Shown: positions 53,941 to 62,284, numbered from the stretch's first letter. The stretch: DNA of 64,000 nt from JBHJHP01 sp042219825 (GCF_042219825.1 NZ_JBHJHQ010000006.1:372001-436000); one strand, 5' to 3'. Notes: generated from the letters alone by a model not told the origin. Numbers and translations are program-made.

Positions 53941-54342
53941 ATGAAAGTGATTATTCCGGTGGTTGATACTGAGCGTTCAAGGAATGTTCTGGCAAAAAGT
54001 TTTCATAATGCAGAGTTTGCTTCTGTATATGATACCGATTCAAGAATGGTAGAGTGGATTGAAACCTCGTCGATAAGTGAGGATGTGGGAAATATAAGCA
54101 TTGGCCTGAAAAAGATGGGTATTTATGCGGTTATCAGTCAGCAAATGCCGCCTATGGCTTTGGGATTGTTTGTAGAGAGTGGAATTAATGTTTACAGAGC
54201 TGAAGGAGATGATTTACAGGAAAATATACTGTATTTTATTGATGAAGAGTTGGAACTTTTTTCATCACAGATGGCTTTTGAGACAACTCCCTCGTGTGGT
54301 AGTTCCTGCAATTCGTGTAGTTCAACATCATGTGAAATTTAA
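53941..54342 (+). CDS. NifX/NifB-like cofactor-binding domain protein
   Basis: The 133-residue protein resembles the dinitrogenase iron-molybdenum cofactor family (NifX, NafY, VnfX, and MTH1175-like proteins). The opening strand MKVIIPVVDTE, FASVYDTDSRMVEWIE, MGIYAVISQQMPPMALGLFVESGINVYRAEG fit the RNase H-like fold. A Cys-rich tail follows (CGSSCNSCSSTSC). No nif genes are nearby, so a general metal or Fe-S cluster carrier role is likelier than nitrogen fixation. It is first of a three-gene run; 11 bases separate it from the next ORF. Confidence 0.8.
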   Translation: MKVIIPVVDTERSRNVLAKSFHNAEFASVYDTDSRMVEWIETSSISEDVGNISIGLKKMGIYAVISQQMPPMALGLFVESGINVYRAEGDDLQENILYFIDEELELFSSQMAFETTPSCGSSCNSCSSTSCEI

Positions 54343-54353
54343 ATTTTTGAAAT

Positions 54354-54575
54354 ATGGCCCTGAGTAAAGCAATTCAGTTTCTGGGAGATGCGATCTCCAG
54401 CAAAGAGTTGAGAGATAAATGTGCAGAGTTTAAAACCCGCAGGGAGATGTTAAAATGGCTCGATTTTAACGATGTGGAATTCGAAGATGCAATAAATATG
54501 CAGTTGGTAAAATGTCGTTCTGCCGATGATGCCGAATTCTTTCACCAGTTACGTATGTGGTTCAAACTGTTATAG
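54354..54575 (+). CDS. Small helical protein, possibly Nif11-like
   Basis: This 73-residue protein is mostly amphipathic helix (ALSKAIQFLGDAISSKELRDKCAEF, KTRREMLKWLDFNDVEFEDAI). The pattern of a short helix, 'S.ELRDK' and a hydrophobic second helix recalls Nif11 domains, but the match is loose. It begins 11 bases after the NifX-like stop and ends 7 bases before the next start, so co-expression is likely. I do not assign a function. Confidence 0.55.
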   Translation: MALSKAIQFLGDAISSKELRDKCAEFKTRREMLKWLDFNDVEFEDAINMQLVKCRSADDAEFFHQLRMWFKLL

Positions 54576-54582
54576 AAAAGAC

Positions 54583-54882
54583 ATGGCATATTACGATTTA
54601 GAAAAGGTGCGCGGAATAGTTAAGGAATCCACCGGATTGAATATTATGTACGCCTATGATGACCTGGTTTTCCCGGAACATGCGGCATTTATAATCCAAT
54701 ATGATAAGGAAGATGAAAACCATCTGCATTGCTATTTTCATATGGATTGTATTCCCGAAGAAAAAGATAAGATTTTCAGCGATCTCACCCAAAGTTGTTT
54801 TAAAACAATGACCACGATACAGAATAGTGGTAAATTTGAGATGGCGCAGAAGGGTGGAGAAGTGGAAATAAAGTTTATCTGA
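54583..54882 (+). CDS. Small cytoplasmic protein of unknown function
   Basis: From the ATG at 54583 the protein has 99 residues with alternating helices and strands: YDLEKVRGIVKESTGLNIMY, AFIIQYDKEDENHLHCYFHMDC, and a final strand GGEVEIKFI. Two His/Cys clusters (HLHCYFHMDC and QSCFK) could bind a metal. I prefer this start because a longer frame from 54526 overlaps the preceding gene. It ends 14 bases before the convergent SDR stop. Confidence 0.65.
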   Translation: MAYYDLEKVRGIVKESTGLNIMYAYDDLVFPEHAAFIIQYDKEDENHLHCYFHMDCIPEEKDKIFSDLTQSCFKTMTTIQNSGKFEMAQKGGEVEIKFI

Positions 54883-54896
54883 ACGAAACGTCTGAT

Positions 54897-55697
54897 CTAT
54901 CCTCCGTGGGCAAAATCGGCATAGAGCTCCATTCCTCCGTCAACAAATAAGGTTTCACCGGTGATATATCCGGCTTCACTGGAAGCAAGCCATAAAACAG
55001 CAGAAGCAATATCTTCAGCCCTTCCCGCTTTTCCGAAAGGTATTTTACGGAGTATTTTCTCTTTCTCATTGGGATCCCTGAAGTTTTCGATGTTAATGGC
55101 TGTTTTTACAGCACCGGGAGCCACAGCATTGACCCTGATATTCTTTGGTGCGAGTTCCATGGCAGCGGTCTTCATCAGCATGGAAGCACCAGCCTTGGCT
55201 GCTGTATAATTGGCACGTTGTGCCCAGGGAATATTCTGATGAACCGAGGTAATAAATATGATATTGCCGGGCATTTCATCTTCATGCGTTTCTTTCTGCA
55301 GAAAAAGTTTAGCAGCTTCGCGAGTACATAAAAAATGACCTGTCAGATCCACATTTATTACAGCATTCCAATCCTGTAATGACATATCCCAGAACGGAGC
55401 ATCCTTTTGTCTTCCGGCATTGTTCACAAGTATATCAAGTGTGCCTATCCTTTCCATTATTTTAGCAAACATGGCTTTGACCGCCGTCTCGTCACTGATA
55501 TCTGCCTCAATATATATGGCTTTCCCGTTTTCTGAACGAATCTTCTCTACCACTTCCCTGGCCTTATCTTCCTGATTAAAATGATTCACTACAACCGTTG
55601 CTCCTTCCGCAGCAAAACGAAGTGCGATTGCTTTTCCTATTCCACTTGAGGCACCTGTAATCAGTGCCACTTTTCCCTTCAGTTTCATATCATCCAT
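54897..55697 (-). CDS. SDR oxidoreductase, glucose 1-dehydrogenase-like
   Basis: The 266-residue protein carries TGASSGIGKAIALRFAAEGA, NNAGRQKDAPFWDM, ITSVHQNIPWAQRANYTAAKAG (Tyr/Lys catalytic pair) and VNAVAPGAVKTA, ending YITGETLFVDGG. These are the marks of the glucose/ribitol dehydrogenase-like SDR subgroup. It follows the GH15 gene on the minus strand by 50 bases, and the gap is a heptamer array. Enzymes of this type could oxidise glucose released by the upstream glucoamylase-like enzyme to gluconolactone; the pairing is inferred from context. Confidence 0.86.
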   Translation of the reverse strand: MDDMKLKGKVALITGASSGIGKAIALRFAAEGATVVVNHFNQEDKAREVVEKIRSENGKAIYIEADISDETAVKAMFAKIMERIGTLDILVNNAGRQKDAPFWDMSLQDWNAVINVDLTGHFLCTREAAKLFLQKETHEDEMPGNIIFITSVHQNIPWAQRANYTAAKAGASMLMKTAAMELAPKNIRVNAVAPGAVKTAINIENFRDPNEKEKILRKIPFGKAGRAEDIASAVLWLASSEAGYITGETLFVDGGMELYADFAHGG

Positions 55698-55704
55698 TTA
55701 TATG

Positions 55705-55753
55705 TCTAATATCCTAAATCTTTTATCTTATGTCTTATATCTTAGATCTATTT
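55705..55753. repeat. Degenerate heptanucleotide array (TCTTA type)
   Basis: Seven 7-mers in exact phase fill the 50-base gap: TCTAATA, TCCTAAA, TCTTTTA, TCTTATG, TCTTATA, TCTTAGA, TCTATTT. The last unit overlaps the GH15 stop codon (55748-55750 on the complement). Confidence 0.8.
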
Positions 55754-57553
55754 TGTTTTACTCAGTTGGAGGGCTGCACTGATGAGTCCCAGATGGGTAA
55801 AGGCCTGCGGAAAATTCCCTAGTTGTTCTCCTTTCATGCTGATTTGTTCGGAATACAGTCCCAGATGGTTAGAATATCCCAGCATCTTTTCAAATGCCAG
55901 CACAGCTTTTTCTTTCTCGCCGGAACTTGCCAGACATTCTACATACCAGAATGAACACATGCTGAATGTTCCTTCCTTTCCTGTGAACCCATCACTGGCC
56001 CCTTCGTCCAGTCTGTACCGGTAAACAAGTGTGTCGGTCACCAGATCGTTCTCAATTGCCTTAAGCGTTGACATCCATCTTGGTTCTTTCGGACTAAGGA
56101 TTCTTACCAGTGGAATTAGTAAAGAAGAAGCATCCAGACTTTTTGAGTTCCTGAACTGCACAAATGCTTTGAGTTCCGGATTCCAGTAATTATTATAAAA
56201 GTCATCGAAAATATCATCGCGTGTTTTTCTCCATTTTTCCAGTGGCGCAGGGAAAGAACGATGTTCCGCGATCCGTATTCCCCTGTCTATGGCAACCCAC
56301 GACATGACTTTTGAAATCAGGAACTCACGTTTTTCGTCCCTCACTTCCCACATTCCACGGTCCTTTGTTTTCCAGTTGTCGCAAACAAAGTCGACAAACT
56401 TCTTCAGATTGACCCAAAATTCATAACTGATAGGTCCTCCGTGTTTGTTATACAGGTAAATGGTATCGATAAGTTCCCCGTAAATATCAAGTTGAAACTG
56501 GCTGTATGCACCGTTTCCTGTTCGTACAGGATATGACTTTCTGTAGCCTTCCAGAAAATCCAGAGATTTTTCTTCTATATCTTTTCCGCCATCCACTTTG
56601 TACATCAGTTTCAAATCGCCTGCATCATAAATTTCGTTACAACGATCCTCAATCCAGTGAATAAAATGTTTTGCCTCGTTCATATATCCCAGCTGTAAAA
56701 ACACGCGCATGGTAAACGCAGCGTCACGGATCCATGTGTAGCGGTAATCCCAGTTACGGTTTCCGCCAATAACTTCCGGCAGTCCCAGGGTAGCTGCTGC
56801 TATGGTTGATCCAAATTCATAAGAAGTCAACATTTTAAGTGTAATGGCAGACCTGTTGACAATCTCCTGCCATTTCCCTTTATATTTAGATTTGCTGATC
56901 CAGTTTCTCCAGAAACTGATGGTTTCTGAAAACAGCTTTTCGGTGAAGTAGGTCGCGGGTTTAAGCTGTATAACCGAGTCTTCATCGCCACCACTGATAA
57001 GGATGAGGAAGATTTCATCTTTCGAATTCAGTTTGGCTTCTGCTTCAAACCTGTCATCCTTAAATGAAAATTCAAGATTGCTTTTCAACACCAGTTTTTC
57101 TCCATTTTCAGATTCAATCATGATCCGGTCCATTTTGTCTGTATATTCAAAGCCGGCCTGACCAAAGTTGAATGCCGGTTTAAATACCACTCTGAAAGTA
57201 TGTGTGCCTTTAATGACTTTTAGCTTTCTTACCAGAATAGTCTTTTCCTCAAATACTACAGGTGGCATAAAATCAGTAAGTTCTGCAATACCGTCTTCTG
57301 CCAGATACCGTGTAAGCAAGACAGCAGTGTCCGGTAAATACATTTGTTTATAATTAATGTCTTCACTTTCAGGTTCTATCAGAAAAAAACCGCCTTTATT
57401 TTTATCGAGCAATGAACCCAGAACCGGTGGTGAATCAAATCGGGGATATGGCATATAATCAATGGATCCTTCAGTTGAAACCAATGCTCCTGTTTGAAGG
57501 TTGCCTATCAACCCGTAGTTCTCAATTGGCAAATAATCATTATCAGTTTTCAT
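55748..57553 (-). CDS. Glycoside hydrolase family 15 enzyme
   Basis: The 601-residue protein opens with the N-terminal beta-sandwich of the bacterial GH15 group: YLPIENYGLIGNLQTGALV, then GSIDYMPYPRFDSPPVLGSL. It continues into an alpha/alpha toroid recognisable by GGNRNWDYRYTWIRDAAFTM, ending with FPQAFTHLGLISAALQL. The family covers glucoamylase, glucodextranase and trehalase. No signal peptide is seen, so it probably acts on storage glucan or trehalose in the cytoplasm. It precedes the glucose dehydrogenase-like SDR. Confidence 0.92.
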   Translation of the reverse strand: MKTDNDYLPIENYGLIGNLQTGALVSTEGSIDYMPYPRFDSPPVLGSLLDKNKGGFFLIEPESEDINYKQMYLPDTAVLLTRYLAEDGIAELTDFMPPVVFEEKTILVRKLKVIKGTHTFRVVFKPAFNFGQAGFEYTDKMDRIMIESENGEKLVLKSNLEFSFKDDRFEAEAKLNSKDEIFLILISGGDEDSVIQLKPATYFTEKLFSETISFWRNWISKSKYKGKWQEIVNRSAITLKMLTSYEFGSTIAAATLGLPEVIGGNRNWDYRYTWIRDAAFTMRVFLQLGYMNEAKHFIHWIEDRCNEIYDAGDLKLMYKVDGGKDIEEKSLDFLEGYRKSYPVRTGNGAYSQFQLDIYGELIDTIYLYNKHGGPISYEFWVNLKKFVDFVCDNWKTKDRGMWEVRDEKREFLISKVMSWVAIDRGIRIAEHRSFPAPLEKWRKTRDDIFDDFYNNYWNPELKAFVQFRNSKSLDASSLLIPLVRILSPKEPRWMSTLKAIENDLVTDTLVYRYRLDEGASDGFTGKEGTFSMCSFWYVECLASSGEKEKAVLAFEKMLGYSNHLGLYSEQISMKGEQLGNFPQAFTHLGLISAALQLSKTK

Positions 57554-58103
57554 TTTTAACTTGTTTTACATGCATCATATTATTGCCAGGATTGTCCCAA
57601 TAACAGGACCACGTATACGCTTCAAGTATTAAATAATGTGAAGGCGTTTACATCCTTCTGACAATACATCTAACAGAGGGATTTAAACAATGAGAAGCAG
57701 AATCACTTTCATAATTAAACGTGAAGTAATTCCTCAGAATGTGTAATACTATCTACAGGTTTTACAGGTGTTTGTAAATGTTTATCCTTCGGGATCACTT
57801 TACTGAAAAGGATATTAGCGTTACAGGATTCAAGTGATGCCGATTTTTTTTGTTCGTGTTAATTATTTATAAAAAGGTCGTAGCAAATGGATTAGAATTG
57901 TTATTCATAATATTGTTATTCAAAAGGAGAACTTGAAGAACTGGTCATCTTTTTAAAAACACGAAGAAGTAAGGCAATATTATAGATGCTCAAAAATAGT
58001 TGACGAAAGTACCGCTTTCCGGTCAGAAGATATTTTTCGTAAAATACTGAAAATGACGTAAATTTATGTACTTCAACATAAAATTTGCAAATTCTCAGTT
58101 GCC
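57554..58103. other. Non-coding gap upstream of lipoprotein gene
   Basis: These 550 bases are AT-rich and show no clear gene, hairpin or repeat array. A short direct repeat, GTTATTCA, occurs at 57900 and 57915. The reverse-strand ORF at 57916-58116 overlaps the lipoprotein start and lacks motifs. It probably holds the divergent promoters of the GH15 gene and the lipoprotein gene, but I cannot place them. Confidence 0.5.
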
Positions 58104-58562
58104 ATGAAAAATTCACAAATCTCCCCGGTTCGTTTGTTGGTAGCAGCGATTGCGGTACTTTTATTTTCTTGTTCTGATACTAAGATGGACCCATGTGATG
58201 ATACGGTTGCACCGGAAATAACCGTTTCGTTGAAAGCTACTGTTACAGTACTGGATAAAGATAACAATCCTATTCCTGACCAATTACTTTATTTTAATAT
58301 TTACAAAATTCCATGTGGGACTGCAGCAAAAGGATTCTTTAATTTTGATGGTAATACCAACGAAAGTGGTATGCGTGCTTCAACAGTTGTTGGATACAAT
58401 CTGCGAAATACAGAGGACGAAATATGGGTGGATGTTCATGCGGTGAATCTTGGCAATGGTTCTGCTGAGGCTGATTCTGAGTATGCTATTTTATCCTACG
58501 ATGATTTTGAATCTTCCATTACTACTAAAGAAATACATGTTTTTATTTACCGAAAGTTTTGA
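58104..58562 (+). CDS. Lipoprotein with Ig-like/regulatory-type beta domain
   Basis: The lipobox LLFSC gives a lipidated Cys near residue 23. The mature protein begins with a Cys-containing segment (DTKMDPCDD). It then has a strand set VSLKATVTVLDKDNNPIPDQLLYFNIYKIPCG, which resembles carboxypeptidase regulatory-like or transthyretin-like domains, and ends in strand EIHVFIYRKF. No enzyme signature is present. It is a single gene with a heptamer array 8 bases downstream. Confidence 0.75.
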   Translation: MKNSQISPVRLLVAAIAVLLFSCSDTKMDPCDDTVAPEITVSLKATVTVLDKDNNPIPDQLLYFNIYKIPCGTAAKGFFNFDGNTNESGMRASTVVGYNLRNTEDEIWVDVHAVNLGNGSAEADSEYAILSYDDFESSITTKEIHVFIYRKF

Positions 58563-58872
58563 CAGATAAAGTGAAAAGTGAAAAGTAAAAAGGCAAAAGG
58601 TTAAGGTTAAAAGTAAGGGTTGCGTGCGTTTATTTGTTCTTTAGATTTCCGGTTCTTATCCTCGTTAGCAAAGGTGGTATGATTATGAACCATTTTTGAT
58701 GTTTAAGAGAAACTTCCCAAAAAGTCAGACAAAATTCTCATAAATTTTTTATTTCTGATCTTAAATTTATGCATAGAATCCGTACAGAAATTAGTTATCT
58801 GAAGGATTCGGCTGGACTGTAATGATCATTCTTGATTGAGAATTGTTATGCTAGAGAATAATATTTTACATC
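58563..58872. other. Gap downstream of lipoprotein gene
   Basis: It begins with the heptamer array (58571-58626). The remainder is AT-rich with no ORF, RNA or clear promoter that I can support for the FMN reductase gene. Confidence 0.5.
58571..58626. repeat. Degenerate heptanucleotide array (GTGAAAA type)
   Basis: Eight consecutive 7-mers start with GTGAAAA twice, then GTAAAAA, GGCAAAA, GGTTAAG, GTTAAAA, GTAAGGG and TTGCGTG. It is the complement-like counterpart of the TTTTCAC-type units at 8165-8269. Confidence 0.8.
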
Positions 58873-59466
58873 ATGACAAAAGTTATATCTATTATAATTG
58901 GCAGTGTGAGGCCGGGAAATTATACATCTAAGGTTGTTAAAGTCCTGGTTGATGAGATACGAAAAACGAAGGATCTTACAGTAAACATTATTAATCCTGT
59001 GGATTATGAACTGCCCTTTCCAGGGATGAACAATCACTCAGAAGATGTGAGTCGTCTACGACATCTGGTTGCTGATTCTACAGGTGTAATTCTCGCCACA
59101 CCGGAGTATCACGGATCATTCAGTAGTGTGATAAAACTGATTATAGAAAATCTTGGCTATCCATCTGTGTTATCGGGAAAACCCATTGCCCTGCTAGGAG
59201 TGGCCAGTGGTGAAATTGGAGCTGTTAAATCACTGGAAAGTTTACGGGGTGTCTGTTCGCATGTAGGAGGGATAATTCTTCCGGGCCCCATTTCTGTAGC
59301 TCACGTTAAGGACAAATTTGATGCAAACGGTAATTGTACAGATCTTAAAACTGAAACCAGATTACGTAAACTGGTTCAGGCCATGGATGCTTATTTTAAC
59401 GATTCCATTTGTCCAAAATTCTACATGGAAGAGATGGTAAGAGACCAGGAAAATTTAATTGTTTGA
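58873..59466 (+). CDS. NADPH-dependent FMN reductase family protein
   Basis: The flavodoxin-like fold is visible from IIIGSVRPGNYTSKVVKVLVDEI (phosphate-binding loop), YELPFPGMNN, VILATPEYHGSFSSVIKLIIE, and PIALLGVASGEIGAVKSLE. These proteins reduce FMN or quinones, chromate or azo compounds with NAD(P)H in the cytoplasm. The protein has 197 residues. It is followed after 2 bases by the DUF4260 gene; the two are probably cotranscribed. Confidence 0.9.
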   Translation: MTKVISIIIGSVRPGNYTSKVVKVLVDEIRKTKDLTVNIINPVDYELPFPGMNNHSEDVSRLRHLVADSTGVILATPEYHGSFSSVIKLIIENLGYPSVLSGKPIALLGVASGEIGAVKSLESLRGVCSHVGGIILPGPISVAHVKDKFDANGNCTDLKTETRLRKLVQAMDAYFNDSICPKFYMEEMVRDQENLIV

Positions 59467-59468
59467 AT

Positions 59469-59855
59469 ATGACTCAGATGATCAGGCTTGAGGAGGCAGC
59501 TTTAATGATTTTTGCATACGTGATGTCGCTTGTGTTGGGATTCAACTGGTGGCTATTCTGGGTTTGTCTGCTGATTCCTGACCTTAGCATGCTGGGCTAT
59601 TTATCCGGACCACGGATAGGAGCAGCATTATATAACTTGTTTCATCATCGTGCTCTCGCTCTTATTATTGCCTTGACTGGTTATTTTCTGGAACTTCAGT
59701 GGTTGTTGTTCGTTGGTATCGTATTATTCGGTCACAGCTCGATGGATCGCATATTCGGATACGGACTGAAGCACAAGGATGATATTAAGCACACGCATCT
59801 GGGTTGGATAGGACAGGAATCATCAGATAAGAATCCAATAAAATATTCCGGCTGA
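59469..59855 (+). CDS. DUF4260 membrane protein
   Basis: From the ATG at 59469 the protein has 128 residues with three or four hydrophobic helices and a conserved end. The pattern RLEEAALMIFAYV, LIPDLSMLGYLSG, GAALYNLFHHRAL and GHSSMDRIFGYGLK ending HTHLGWIG fits DUF4260. I chose this ATG because the longer frame from 59409 lies inside the FMN reductase gene. Function is unknown; the several His residues may be ligands. Confidence 0.85.
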   Translation: MTQMIRLEEAALMIFAYVMSLVLGFNWWLFWVCLLIPDLSMLGYLSGPRIGAALYNLFHHRALALIIALTGYFLELQWLLFVGIVLFGHSSMDRIFGYGLKHKDDIKHTHLGWIGQESSDKNPIKYSG

Positions 59856-60106
59856 GCCGATTAAAAAAATAAAATTCAGTGTCAAATTTTCATTGTTGAA
59901 TTGTTTGTGTAAGTCATTTTGGCATAGATAGTTAAAAAGTATAAATTGCCGTTTTAAACATAATTTTTTGAAAAAAACTGACATCCAGATATTTACAATA
60001 AATGTGATATTTCTGCTATGTTGTACCCGTATCTTATGGCATATCCTTTGATTAATTAGTGTCGAAATTAAAACATAAGTCTAACTAAAAAATGGAGGAT
60101 TCAATT

Positions 60107-60574
60107 ATGTCACTGTTAAGAAAATCATCTGATAACTATCAGAACAACATGTTTCCATCCTTTCCTTCATTACTGGACAGATTTTTTGAAGGAGATTTGA
60201 TGGACTGGAACAATTTCAATTACGCTGGTATGAATTCAACCTTACCGGCTGTAAATGTTAAAGAAACCGATAACGACTTCACGATTGAAGTTGCAGCACC
60301 AGGGATGAAAAAAGACGATTTCAAAGTAGACTATGACAATGGACGTTTGATAATTTCATCCGAAAAAGAGTTTAAAAACGAAGAAAAAGAAGGTGAGAAA
60401 ATCACCCGAAGGGAATTCAGTTATCAGTCATTCCAGCGTAGTTTCAGTGTATCTGAAAAAGTTGTGGATGCTGAAAAAATTTCCGCTAAGTACGAAGATG
60501 GAATTTTGCATATCAGTATTCCCAAAAGGGAAGAGGTAAAACCAAAACCGGCAAAAACCATTAAAATATCATAA
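60107..60574 (+). CDS. Small heat shock protein, Hsp20/alpha-crystallin
   Basis: ATP-independent chaperones of this family hold unfolding proteins. The alpha-crystallin domain runs from about residue 45 (LPAVNVKETDNDFTIEVAAPG, then KKDDFKVDYDNGRLIISSEK) to ILHISIPKREE, with the C-terminal IKIS tail (IxI-type motif). The 155-residue start at 60107 (MSLLRKS) is preferred over the ATG at 60092: GGAGGA at 60094-60099 is a good Shine-Dalgarno site placed 8 bases before it, which is unusual in this window. Confidence 0.93.
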   Translation: MSLLRKSSDNYQNNMFPSFPSLLDRFFEGDLMDWNNFNYAGMNSTLPAVNVKETDNDFTIEVAAPGMKKDDFKVDYDNGRLIISSEKEFKNEEKEGEKITRREFSYQSFQRSFSVSEKVVDAEKISAKYEDGILHISIPKREEVKPKPAKTIKIS

Positions 60575-60585
60575 TAATTTAAACC

Positions 60586-60616
60586 CGGGCAGGACGCAGT
60601 GCCTGCCCGATTTTTT
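60586..60616 (+). terminator. Terminator of hsp20 gene
   Basis: CGGGCAGG (60586-60593) pairs with CCTGCCCG (60602-60609) and is followed by ATTTTTT to 60616. The next start codon, of the thioredoxin gene, lies only 8 bases further on. Confidence 0.88.
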
Positions 60617-60623
60617 ATATATC

Positions 60624-60923
60624 ATGAAGGGAAATTTTAATGCACTCATTCATTCAGATGTACCTGTTTTAATTGATTTTTTTGCAGAGTGGTGTGGCCC
60701 GTGCAAAGTTCAATCTCCTATTCTGGCTCAGTTTGCTCGCGAGATGGAAGGAAAAGTAAAGGTCATTAAGATTGATGTGGATAAAAACCAGGAAATGGCA
60801 GCGCGTTTTCAGATTCGTGGTGTACCAACCCTGGCACTTTATAAAAACGGACAAAGTCTTTGGCGTCAGTCAGGTGTTGTGGATCATAATCAACTAAGCG
60901 CTATTGTATCACAATATATATGA
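60624..60923 (+). CDS. Thioredoxin
   Basis: The 99-residue protein has the active site WCGPCK (residues 23-28), the cis-Pro strand RGVPTLALYKNG and the usual strand order VLIDFFAEW and VKVIKIDVDKN. There is no signal peptide, so it is a cytoplasmic disulfide reductase. The start lies 8 bases after the hsp20 terminator; it may be expressed by read-through or from a promoter inside or before that gene. Confidence 0.93.
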   Translation: MKGNFNALIHSDVPVLIDFFAEWCGPCKVQSPILAQFAREMEGKVKVIKIDVDKNQEMAARFQIRGVPTLALYKNGQSLWRQSGVVDHNQLSAIVSQYI

Positions 60924-61110
60924 TTCTTTGGGGTGATTTAGTTAATTATCTATAAACGATATCATTATTTGAATTTACCGGGGACATCTCAGGTTTATTA
61001 GTCGTATATTTAAACGTTAAGATCGTTTTCCCATCCTGAGTTATGTTGCACCATCACGCTGCATACTTCCTCTTACCATGAATTCGATATTTAAATTTAA
61101 AACGTTAGTT

Positions 61111-61281
61111 ATGGCTAATAACATGTATAAAAAAAATCAGCCCACAGCTGTTTCTCCTGATATCAATAACCTCAAGGAAGTAATCATCGATTTTAAAACC
61201 AGAATTTATATCGATAAGGATGCTGATGCTGAGGAAGCAAAAGAACGTTATCTTTCCCGTCTTGAAAGAAGAAAAAAGTAG
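61111..61281 (+). CDS. Small basic protein of unknown function
   Basis: From the ATG at 61111 the product has 56 residues and ends RYLSRLERRKK. The central segment NNLKEVIIDFKTRIYIDKDA looks like a strand-helix unit, with a charged C-terminal helix. A longer frame from 61078 exists but adds no sensible leader. I do not recognise a family. It follows the thioredoxin gene by 187 bases and precedes the nitroreductase. Confidence 0.5.
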   Translation: MANNMYKKNQPTAVSPDINNLKEVIIDFKTRIYIDKDADAEEAKERYLSRLERRKK

Positions 61282-61363
61282 GGAACAGCATACGAAGAAA
61301 AGGCCTTATTATTGGCTTTAGCTAAGACTGTTTTCTTAAAATGATTACTTTCGTTTAAAAAAT

Positions 61364-62197
61364 ATGCCTGCTATTGCATCCGATTTATGTACTCAATGTA
61401 TGAAGTGTGTGAAGGATTGTCCTTCAGACGCCATTGAAATAGGCCATTGGCACATTAATGATTCCTGTATTCATTGTGGCCACTGTGTGGCTGTTTGCCC
61501 TGAACAGGCTGTAATGCCCGAGTTTGGTGATGTGTTGCCAGTGATGAATTCAGGTATTGATCCCTTGATATACCGTAATTTTACAGCAGACTTACGAAGT
61601 TGCAGATCTTATAGAGACAAAGCTATACCTTCAGATTTGTTGGAAGACATGATAAAAAATATGAGCCGTTATCCGTCTGCCAGTAATAAAAGAACGGTTC
61701 ATGTGACAGCTATAATGGACAGAAAGAGAATTCAGGAACTGAACGACCTTACGGCTAAAACACTGTTAAAGGCAATAGGACTTCTGACACACCCAATAAT
61801 CTCACCCTTTGTAAATCTTATTTCTCCCCAATATGGTGCAAAAAGCCTGGAAGCATACAAGCAAAAATATACTAAAAGGCAGGAAACCAACCCATCCCAA
61901 ATCTGTCATGGTGCACCATTGGTGTTACTTTTTCATGGTACTAAGGGTAAATACAGTCTGGCCAAAGATGATGCCTTAATCTGGGCAACATATACAACAC
62001 ATTACGCTCACTCAGCCGGTCTTGGGAGTTGCTTCATCGGGTTTATTGTGAAAGCCATGGAACGTAGTAAAGGAATGAGAACAGCTTTTGGAATTCCGGA
62101 TACACATCAGGTATTTGCAGCTCTGACAGTGGGTTACCCGAAGACAAAATATCTTAATGAAGTATCCAGAAAACCTCCGGAGTACAACATAATCTGA
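61364..62197 (+). CDS. Ferredoxin-nitroreductase fusion protein
   Basis: The N-terminal 60 residues hold two 4Fe-4S motifs, CTQCMKCVKDCP and CIHCGHCVAVCP. A nitroreductase-fold domain follows (SCRSYRDKAIPSDLLEDMIK, RYPSASNKRTVHV, AHSAGLGSCFIGFI, PDTHQVFAALTVGYP), which binds FMN. The joining lets reduced ferredoxin centres feed the flavin directly. Such proteins occur in anaerobes, but their substrates are mostly undefined. The 277-residue gene stands alone, 87 bases ahead of the ABC operon. Confidence 0.9.
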   Translation: MPAIASDLCTQCMKCVKDCPSDAIEIGHWHINDSCIHCGHCVAVCPEQAVMPEFGDVLPVMNSGIDPLIYRNFTADLRSCRSYRDKAIPSDLLEDMIKNMSRYPSASNKRTVHVTAIMDRKRIQELNDLTAKTLLKAIGLLTHPIISPFVNLISPQYGAKSLEAYKQKYTKRQETNPSQICHGAPLVLLFHGTKGKYSLAKDDALIWATYTTHYAHSAGLGSCFIGFIVKAMERSKGMRTAFGIPDTHQVFAALTVGYPKTKYLNEVSRKPPEYNII

Positions 62198-62215
62198 TTA
62201 TTTTTTAACATTTAC

Positions 62216-62270
62216 TTGTTTTTACCAAATAAACTATTTTACTTTGTAGTGTATTAATATACTAATACAC
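62216..62270 (+). promoter_or_regulatory. Promoter and operator of ABC-GntR operon
   Basis: TTG at 62216-62218 and TACTTTG at 62240-62246 are 21 bases apart. Directly downstream is a perfect inverted repeat, GTGTATTA (62249-62256) and TAATACAC (62263-62270), with a 6-base spacer. It would cover the transcription start and fits a GntR/YtrA-type repressor site. Confidence 0.7.
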
Positions 62271-62284
62271 CAAAACAATAGAAC

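Noticed and set aside
53941..54342. Nitrogen-fixation gene
   Set aside because: The domain is NifX-like but there is no nitrogenase or other nif gene nearby, and the family has many members in non-fixing bacteria.
57916..58116. 66-residue reverse-strand ORF before the lipoprotein gene
   Set aside because: It overlaps the lipoprotein start and shows no coding pattern.
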